Positions 57,960 through 64,000 of a stretch of DNA of 64,000 bases are shown one piece after another. The notes beneath the pieces were generated by a model. It searched no databases and had not been told where the DNA came from. It was given only the letters and a program-made list of their open reading frames with translations. Within the stretch, counting starts at the first letter, position 1. Each line of letters opens with the position of its first letter. Both the position numbers and the translations under genes were made by a program. This DNA comes from Candidatus Mediterraneibacter guildfordensis. Lineage in GTDB: Bacteria; Bacillota; Clostridia; Lachnospirales; Lachnospiraceae. The DNA lies in NCBI GenBank assembly GCA_019112735.1, contig DXIS01000030.1:35597-99596 (forward strand). The letters are read 5' to 3'.

Positions 57960-59420
57960 TTACGGCTGTGTCGCGGACGGAAGGGTCGGCCCGTAGGGGC
58001 GTCCGGCGATCAGTTTTGTACCGTCTGTGAATCCTTCCGGCCGTCCGGTCAGCGCTTCGATCAGATGTCCGCGGAGAATCGAGATCCGTTCCTGCTTCTC
58101 TGGTTCATGGATCAGGTCGGTCAGTTCGTGGGGATCGGCTGCCAGGTCGAAGTACTGTTCCTGTCCGGTCTGGGGGTGCCAGATGTATTTGTCGGTCTCT
58201 GTCACGATCCAGTGGTTGGAGAACTCCCCGTAGGAGTGTTCCCCGTGGAGCCAGGTCCGCTGTGCTTTCTCCGGTTCTCCGGTGAGCGGCAGGAGGCTCT
58301 CTCCGTCGACAGAGGACGGGATTTCAGCTCCCGCGATGTCAAGGAGCGTCGGCATGATGTCCCGGAGCTCCGCAATGGTGTGGCATACCGAGCCTGCTTT
58401 CAGGTCCGGCAGGACATTTTTGCCGGCTGTGATAAAGAGCGGGATGTGGCAGCTGCCCTCGTACGGACGGGACTTGCGGAACATATGGTGGTCGCTTAAC
58501 TCCTCGCCGTGGTCTGCGGTGAAGATAAATACGGTGTCGTCATATAATTCCTGTTCGATCAGCGCCATGATGAGCCGGCCGATCTGGTGATCCAGGTGGG
58601 TGATGCAGGCGTAATAGCCGATCTGGGCCTGGCGGATCAGTTCCGGGTCGATGGGGCCGGTTTTGGAATCGAAGACACGTCCGTCTTTCTTAAGATATTC
58701 ATCTGTTTCCCATGAACCGACAAACGGCGGGCGGAGATCCTTTCCGCTGTACAGATCAAAATAATGCTGCGGCGCGTCGAACGGTGGATGAGGCCTTAAG
58801 TAGGATGCCATCAGGAAGAAGGGCTGCCGGGGATCCCTGCGTCTGAGGAAATCCAGGCTCCGGTCTGTCACCCAGTTGGTCGGGTGGTATTTTTCTTCAT
58901 GAGTCCACGGGCGGGCCACCCAGCTGTTGCAGTCGATGCCGGTGTCCGTTACGTCAGCGTCGGCGCCGAGCTCCTGTTTCAGCCAGTGGAAGTAGTCGTC
59001 GGCAACGAACTGGGATTCCCGGTAGGGGACGCTCCCGTAGCGCGCGCAGTGAAGGTAGCCGTCATGGAGATCCACATGGTTGAATCCGAGATAGTTCCGG
59101 AGCGGGTGGACGTGCATTTTTCCGACGCACTCCGTATAGTATCCGGCTTTGGAAAGCTCACCGGCCATGGTGTGTTCGTAGTTCCAGGGCAGGCCGTCCT
59201 CGTAGCCTACGCGCCCGTGGTGGCTCTGCTCCATGCCGGTGTGCAGAGCGGCCCGCGCCGCGATGCAGCTGGGGCATGCGCTGTATGTGTTGGCGAAGAT
59301 CACGCCTTTCGACGCCAGGCTGTCAAGATAGGGCGTTTTGACATCCGGGTGTCCGGCGTAGCCCAGACAGTCCGCGCGAAGCTGATCTGTCATGATAAAT
59401 ACGATGTTTGGTTTCTTCAT
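57960..59420 (-). CDS. Sulfatase, Cys-type, no signal peptide
   Basis: MKKPNIVFIMTDQLRADCLGYAGHPDVKTPYLD; FGly-like motif CIAAR in SACPSCIAARAALHTGM. Confidence 0.9.
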   Translation of the reverse strand: MKKPNIVFIMTDQLRADCLGYAGHPDVKTPYLDSLASKGVIFANTYSACPSCIAARAALHTGMEQSHHGRVGYEDGLPWNYEHTMAGELSKAGYYTECVGKMHVHPLRNYLGFNHVDLHDGYLHCARYGSVPYRESQFVADDYFHWLKQELGADADVTDTGIDCNSWVARPWTHEEKYHPTNWVTDRSLDFLRRRDPRQPFFLMASYLRPHPPFDAPQHYFDLYSGKDLRPPFVGSWETDEYLKKDGRVFDSKTGPIDPELIRQAQIGYYACITHLDHQIGRLIMALIEQELYDDTVFIFTADHGEELSDHHMFRKSRPYEGSCHIPLFITAGKNVLPDLKAGSVCHTIAELRDIMPTLLDIAGAEIPSSVDGESLLPLTGEPEKAQRTWLHGEHSYGEFSNHWIVTETDKYIWHPQTGQEQYFDLAADPHELTDLIHEPEKQERISILRGHLIEALTGRPEGFTDGTKLIAGRPYGPTLPSATQP

Positions 59421-59480
59421 GTGATCGTACTCCTTTCCTTCTTATAGATAAGACTAATACATGTACATGTGAAATGCAAG

Positions 59481-60410
59481 CTAAAGACCTGATGTCCGCT
59501 CTGACCGCGCCTTGATGGACGAGGCGTATTCGGAAGGGCTCATCCCGGTCAGCTTGCGGAACTGACGGGAAAAATAATGGATGGATGAATACCCCAGCGT
59601 TTCCGCGATCTGGGTGAAGTTCATCTGCTCATTGCGGATCAGTTGTTTGGCGGCCTCGATCTTCATCCGTGAAAAATACTCGATCACGCCGGCGCCGCAT
59701 TTTGCCTGGAAGAGCTTCTGCAGGCGGGACCGGCTGATCAGATTGTCCGAGCAGATCCCGTCGATGGTGACGTGCCCGTTCAGCCGGCGGTCCAGATATT
59801 CTGTAAGCCGGGAAAACAGTTCGTCGTCCGCATTTTCGGTGGTTGTTTTATCCGGAACAAAAGCCTGGTGATCCTGTACAGGCGACGGGATTCCGGCTTC
59901 ATTCCCAAAGCGCCGGAAGAGGCCGATCAGGAACTGCTCCAGACAGGTCCGGATGATCTGTGCAGACCCGGCAGGCGCATTTTTACGCGGGATCAGGACT
60001 TTCTGGTACGGATCGTCCAGCCGGCCTTCCAGGAATAAGCGTGCTTCACTGATGATACGCGCAAGGAGCAGCCGGTCCTGCTCGGTGATCTGCAGGATCC
60101 GTTCGCTGAAAAAGTCCATCAGCGGGCTTCCGGTTGAGAAGGAGATCACGATCAGATTGGGGGCGGCTTTCCCGCCGGCCCGGACCCAGTGGAATTCGTC
60201 CGGTCTGTGGAATACGATCTGTCCACGGGTGAGGACGAATGACCGGTCTCCTGCGCCGATGGTCACTTCGCCTTTGTCCACGCAGACGAACTCCCAGAAC
60301 GGATGGGATTCACCCGGAAAGTAAAAGCTGTTCATATATTCAAAATAGTGCAGTGAGAACAGCTCGTCGATCTGAAATTCATTTGCCAGAGCCAGCCCCT
60401 GATAATCCAT
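59481..60410 (-). CDS. AraC family transcriptional regulator
   Basis: MDYQGLALANEFQIDELFSLHYFEYMNSFYFPGESHPFWEFVCVDKGEV; C-term FTQIAETLGYSSIHYFSRQFRKLTGMSPSEYASS. Confidence 0.92.
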   Translation of the reverse strand: MDYQGLALANEFQIDELFSLHYFEYMNSFYFPGESHPFWEFVCVDKGEVTIGAGDRSFVLTRGQIVFHRPDEFHWVRAGGKAAPNLIVISFSTGSPLMDFFSERILQITEQDRLLLARIISEARLFLEGRLDDPYQKVLIPRKNAPAGSAQIIRTCLEQFLIGLFRRFGNEAGIPSPVQDHQAFVPDKTTTENADDELFSRLTEYLDRRLNGHVTIDGICSDNLISRSRLQKLFQAKCGAGVIEYFSRMKIEAAKQLIRNEQMNFTQIAETLGYSSIHYFSRQFRKLTGMSPSEYASSIKARSERTSGL

Positions 60411-60587
60411 GATGCACCTCCTTCTGATACTTCTTATCATACCGCATGTGAGCAGAATGTGCAAAGGGAAATGAGCTGATCGTGCAAATCAAATAGAATA
60501 TAGGACAAAGATTTTTAAGCCCGGATATTTTACAATTAGATACAGATAAAAGCAGAGGAAAATGTCTTCACAGGAGGAGAAGAAAAA

Positions 60588-61706
60588 ATGGGACGAGTAT
60601 CTGAACTTCAGCTCAAAGAAGCAATTGCAAACTTTAATTATTTCGGACGGCTCAAAGCGTGCGAACCGTTCGGCAGCGGACACATCAATGATACATACCG
60701 CCTGACATTCGAGATCGGCGATATGGGCGATGTGTATGTGATCCTGCAGCGGATGAACCGTGAGATATTCAAGAAGCCGGTGGAGCTGATGGAGAATATC
60801 GTCGGCGTGACTTCGCACCTGCGTAAGAAGATCATCAAAGCGGGCGGAGATCCGGAGCGCGAGACACTGAACGTGATCCTGGCCAAAGACGGAAAAGCTT
60901 ACTATGTGGATTCCATGGGCGAATACTGGAGATCCTTTAAATACATCACTGAAGCGACAAGCTATGACCTGGTAGAGAAACCGGAAGATTTCTATGAAAG
61001 CGCGGTGGCGTTCGGACATTTCCAGCGGATGCTCGCCGACTATCCGGCGGAGACGCTGCATGAGACGATCGAAGGCTTCCACGATACAAAAGCAAGGCTC
61101 CGCGCATTTAAAGAAGCGGTTGAAAAAGACGTGTGCGGACGCGCCGCTTCCGTACAGAAAGAGATCGATTTCGTGCTTTCACACGAGGATACGGCAAATG
61201 TGTTCGGCGACCTTCTGGAGAAAGGCGAACTGCCGATCCGCGTTACGCATAACGATACAAAACTGAACAACATCATGATCGACAATACGACAAGAAAAGG
61301 CATCTGCGTCATTGACCTTGATACGGTAATGCCCGGACTTGCCATGAACGATTTCGGCGATTCCATCCGCTTCGGCGCCAGCACGGCGGAAGAGGATGAG
61401 CAGGATCTGAGCAAGGTGTCCTGCAGTATGGAGCTTTTTGAACTCTATGTAAAAGGATTCCTTGAGGGATGCGCGGGAAGCCTGACAGACAAAGAAGTGG
61501 AGATGCTCCCCATGGGCGCGAAAGTCATGACCTATGAGTGCGGCATGCGTTTCCTGGCGGATTATCTCGAGGGCGACCATTACTTCAAGATCCACCGCGA
61601 AGGCCACAATCTTGACCGGGCGAGAACCCAGTTCAAACTCGTTGCGGATATGGAGAGCAAATGGGACACGATGGCGGAGATCGTCCGCAAATATGCAAAT
61701 GCATAA
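60588..61706 (+). CDS. Phosphotransferase, N-acetylhexosamine 1-kinase (NahK)-like
   Basis: FGSGHINDTYRLTFE, RVTHNDTKLNNIMID, CVIDLDTVMPGLAMNDFGDSIRFGA (APH/NahK fold). Confidence 0.83.
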   Translation: MGRVSELQLKEAIANFNYFGRLKACEPFGSGHINDTYRLTFEIGDMGDVYVILQRMNREIFKKPVELMENIVGVTSHLRKKIIKAGGDPERETLNVILAKDGKAYYVDSMGEYWRSFKYITEATSYDLVEKPEDFYESAVAFGHFQRMLADYPAETLHETIEGFHDTKARLRAFKEAVEKDVCGRAASVQKEIDFVLSHEDTANVFGDLLEKGELPIRVTHNDTKLNNIMIDNTTRKGICVIDLDTVMPGLAMNDFGDSIRFGASTAEEDEQDLSKVSCSMELFELYVKGFLEGCAGSLTDKEVEMLPMGAKVMTYECGMRFLADYLEGDHYFKIHREGHNLDRARTQFKLVADMESKWDTMAEIVRKYANA

Positions 61707-61745
61707 CAGCGCCATCTGCATGCCCGCGAATGCGTGAAAAATTCC

Positions 61746-61774
61746 TTGCAAACGCGATTTTTCTGTGATATACT
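61746..61774 (+). promoter_or_regulatory. Putative rpsB promoter
   Basis: TTGCAA (61746-61751), 17-nt spacer, TATACT (61769-61774). Confidence 0.65.
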
Positions 61775-61794
61775 ACGAATGTTGCAAAAAAACA

Positions 61795-61861
61795 CGTATG
61801 TGCATTTCTCTGAAGGTGCCAACCCCGGGGATCCGGGCGGTCTCAGAGAGCAAACCATACG
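61795..61861 (+). promoter_or_regulatory. Structured 5' leader of rpsB
   Basis: CGTATG/CATACG closing helix and TCTCTGA/TCAGAGA inner helix around a GC-rich core. Confidence 0.6.
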
Positions 61862-61891
61862 GAAGAACAAAACCAAATGGAGGAAAGAAAC

Positions 61892-62659
61892 ATGAGTGTT
61901 ATTTCAATGAAACAGCTTTTAGAAGCAGGTGTACACTTCGGACACCAGACAAGAAGATGGAACCCGAAAATGGCTCCGTACATCTACACAGAGAGAAATG
62001 GTATTTACATCATCGACCTGCAGAAATCTGTAGGAATGGTTGACGATGCATACAAAGCCGTTTCTGACATCGCTGCTGAGGGCGGCACAGTCCTCTTCGT
62101 AGGAACAAAGAAACAGGCTCAGGACGCCATCAGAACTGAGGCGGAGCGCTGCGGTATGTTCTATGTAAACGAGAGATGGCTGGGCGGTATGCTTACAAAC
62201 TTCAAGACGATCCAGAGCCGTGTAAAACGTCTCAAAGAGATCGAGGCTATGTCAGAGGACGGAACATTCGACGTACTTCCGAAGAAAGAAGTAATCGCGC
62301 TGAAAAAAGAGTGGGCAAAACTTGAGAAGAACCTGGGCGGTATCAAAGAGATGAAGAGACTGCCGGATGCGATCTTCGTAGTTGACCCGAAGAAAGAAAG
62401 AATCTGCGTACAGGAAGCTCACACACTGGGAATCACACTGATCGGTATCTGTGATACAAACTGCGATCCGGAAGAACTGGATTACGTGATCCCGGGTAAC
62501 GATGATGCGATCCGTGCAGTAAAACTGATCGTTTCCAAGATGGCAGACGCTGTAATCGAGGCAAACCAGGGCGCAGCTGCTGACGCAGAGGAGTACTATG
62601 ACGACGCTGCTTACGATGAGACAGAGGCAGCTGAGGTTGAAGAGGCAGTAGAAGAGTAA
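61892..62659 (+). CDS. rpsB: 30S ribosomal protein S2
   Basis: [46 protein letters not shown]. Confidence 0.97.
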   Translation: MSVISMKQLLEAGVHFGHQTRRWNPKMAPYIYTERNGIYIIDLQKSVGMVDDAYKAVSDIAAEGGTVLFVGTKKQAQDAIRTEAERCGMFYVNERWLGGMLTNFKTIQSRVKRLKEIEAMSEDGTFDVLPKKEVIALKKEWAKLEKNLGGIKEMKRLPDAIFVVDPKKERICVQEAHTLGITLIGICDTNCDPEELDYVIPGNDDAIRAVKLIVSKMADAVIEANQGAAADAEEYYDDAAYDETEAAEVEEAVEE

Positions 62660-62686
62660 GATCTTGATTTAACGGAGGAATTTATC

Positions 62687-63610
62687 ATGGCAATCACAGC
62701 AGGAATGGTAAAAGAATTAAGAGAAATGACAGGCGCAGGCATGATGGACTGCAAGAAAGCCCTCACAGAGACAAACGGCGATATGGATGCAGCTGTTGAG
62801 TTCCTCAGAAAGAACGGACAGGCAAAGGCTGAGAAGAAAGCCGGAAGGATTGCGGCAGAGGGTATCGTTAAGACAGTCGTAAGAGACGACAAAGTCGCAG
62901 CGATCGTAGAAGTAAACTCTGAGACAGACTTCGTTGCCAAGAACGATGAGTTCCAGGGATTCGTAGAGGCGGTTGCAAATCAGGTTGCTGACAACGCACC
63001 GGCTGACATGGATGCATTCATGGCAGAGGCATGGGCTGAGGACAGCTCCAAGACTGTAAAGGATGCTCTCGTAGAGAAGATCGCAGTGATCGGCGAGAAC
63101 CTGAACATCAGAAGATTCGAGAGAGTAGAAGCTGAGAACGGATGCGTAGTATCCTACATCCACGGCGGCGGACGCATCGGTGTCCTTGTAGTGGCTGACA
63201 CAGATGTAGTAAACGATGAGATCAAGACATGCCTGAAGAACGTGGCAATGCAGGTTGCAGCTATGTCTCCGAAGTATGTATCCCGTGATGAGGTATCTCA
63301 GGAGTTCATGGATCACGAGAAAGAGATCCTTCTTGCACAGGCTAAGAAAGAGAACCCGGAGAAGCCGGAGAACATCATCGAGAAGATGATCATCGGACGT
63401 CTCAACAAAGAGATGAAAGAGATCTGCCTGCTCGATCAGGTATACGTTCAGGACAGCGATCTTACAGTAGCAAAATATGTTGCAAAGGTAGCTAAAGAGA
63501 ACAACGCAAACGTAACAGTGAAGAAATTCATCCGTTACGAGACTGGCGAAGGTATCGAGAAGAAAGAAGAGAACTTCGCAGAAGAAGTCGCAAAACAGAT
63601 GGGAATGTAA
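62687..63610 (+). CDS. tsf: Translation elongation factor Ts
   Basis: MAITAGMVKELREMTGAGMMDCKKALTETNGDMDAAVEFLRKNG. Confidence 0.97.
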   Translation: MAITAGMVKELREMTGAGMMDCKKALTETNGDMDAAVEFLRKNGQAKAEKKAGRIAAEGIVKTVVRDDKVAAIVEVNSETDFVAKNDEFQGFVEAVANQVADNAPADMDAFMAEAWAEDSSKTVKDALVEKIAVIGENLNIRRFERVEAENGCVVSYIHGGGRIGVLVVADTDVVNDEIKTCLKNVAMQVAAMSPKYVSRDEVSQEFMDHEKEILLAQAKKENPEKPENIIEKMIIGRLNKEMKEICLLDQVYVQDSDLTVAKYVAKVAKENNANVTVKKFIRYETGEGIEKKEENFAEEVAKQMGM

Positions 63611-63632
63611 TCTCATAAACTAAAAGAACTTA

Positions 63633-63677
63633 AAAACCCCTGAAAAGCCCGTAAAATGGCTTGTTTCAGGGGTTTTT
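63633..63677 (+). terminator. tsf terminator
   Basis: AAAACCCCTGAAA...TTTCAGGGGTTTTTT. Confidence 0.9.
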
Positions 63678-63731
63678 TGCGTCCCAGGAAAAAGTACGCA
63701 AAGTATCGTAAATTACCGTATTTTACGTATA

Positions 63732-63814
63732 AATTTGGGGGATTTTTGGGAGAAGATTTGGGGGAAAGCCTTCCCCCAAATTTGAATATAAAATGGCGCA
63801 TCTTCCCCCAAATT
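63732..63814. repeat. Nested G-run/C-run palindromes
   Basis: Inner ATTTGGGGGAA-agcc-TTCCCCCAAAT (63756-63781); outer AATTTGGGGGA (63732) with TCCCCCAAATT (63804-63814). Confidence 0.85.
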
Positions 63815-63884
63815 ATCATAAGTTATCAGCAGAAGAAACAGGCAAACTTTGTTTGTAGATAATTGAATATAGATAGATTTTGCA

Positions 63885-63925
63885 AAAAGCCGTTTGTTCT
63901 TTATAGTAGAGAACAGACGGTTTTT
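63885..63925 (+). terminator. Terminator-like hairpin
   Basis: AAAAAGCCGTTTGTTCT...AGAACAGACGGTTTTT. Confidence 0.75.
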
Positions 63926-63980
63926 GCGTTCTATAAATATATGGTTTTTGCCAGATTCAATGAAAGAGAGGAAATGTCAA

Positions 63981-64000
63981 TGAAGAATGATGACAACAAG
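63981..64000 (+). CDS. Start of an unidentified ORF truncated by the window end (MKNDDNK...)
   Basis: GAGAGGAAATGTC RBS-like sequence followed by ATG, open to the window edge. Confidence 0.35.

Noticed and set aside
62717-63616. 299-aa reverse-strand ORF rich in Leu, Cys and Tyr
   Set aside because: Exact antisense of tsf; codon-bias artefact
63732-63764. G-quadruplex candidate
   Set aside because: Only three plus-strand G-runs in close spacing; hairpin pairing explains the pattern better
63613-63862. Two opposite 68-aa ORFs (63613-63819 minus, 63656-63862 plus)
   Set aside because: Fall on the terminator and nested palindromes, mirror each other, no RBS; unlikely real

Overview
Low-GC-Gram-positive chromosomal window, Lachnospiraceae/Clostridia-like by gene content (inference, no search run). 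Most of it is ordinary chromosome: two MarR + heterodimeric ABC exporter cassettes, a Gld-type ABC operon with DUF4340, a RelBE-type TA pair, a partial molybdopterin operon, prmA-rsmE, nifS-thiI, mtaB, ireB-ruvX-DUF1292-fur-rnj, queA, a probable 6S RNA, a CbiG-CobK fusion and rpsB-tsf. A host-glycan catabolic locus (GH88, ABC importer, GH112 phosphorylase, two sulfatases, two AraC regulators, NahK-like kinase) spans about 48.7-61.7 kb. The least explained parts are: (1) 30.96-31.86 kb, three consecutive long imperfect foldbacks (about 140-335 bp), the outer two sharing a loop motif in opposite orientation while their stems differ; (2) a compact array of abutting short-loop hairpins at about 3.03-3.14 kb; (3) a split HipA-like kinase module next to an orphan HipB-like HTH gene whose start codon lies in a perfect 20-bp palindrome; (4) an HPr homologue without the active-site histidine; (5) an antirepressor (BRO/DinD-like) remnant broken by an in-frame stop. 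No CRISPR array, tRNA, rRNA or intact transposase was recognised.
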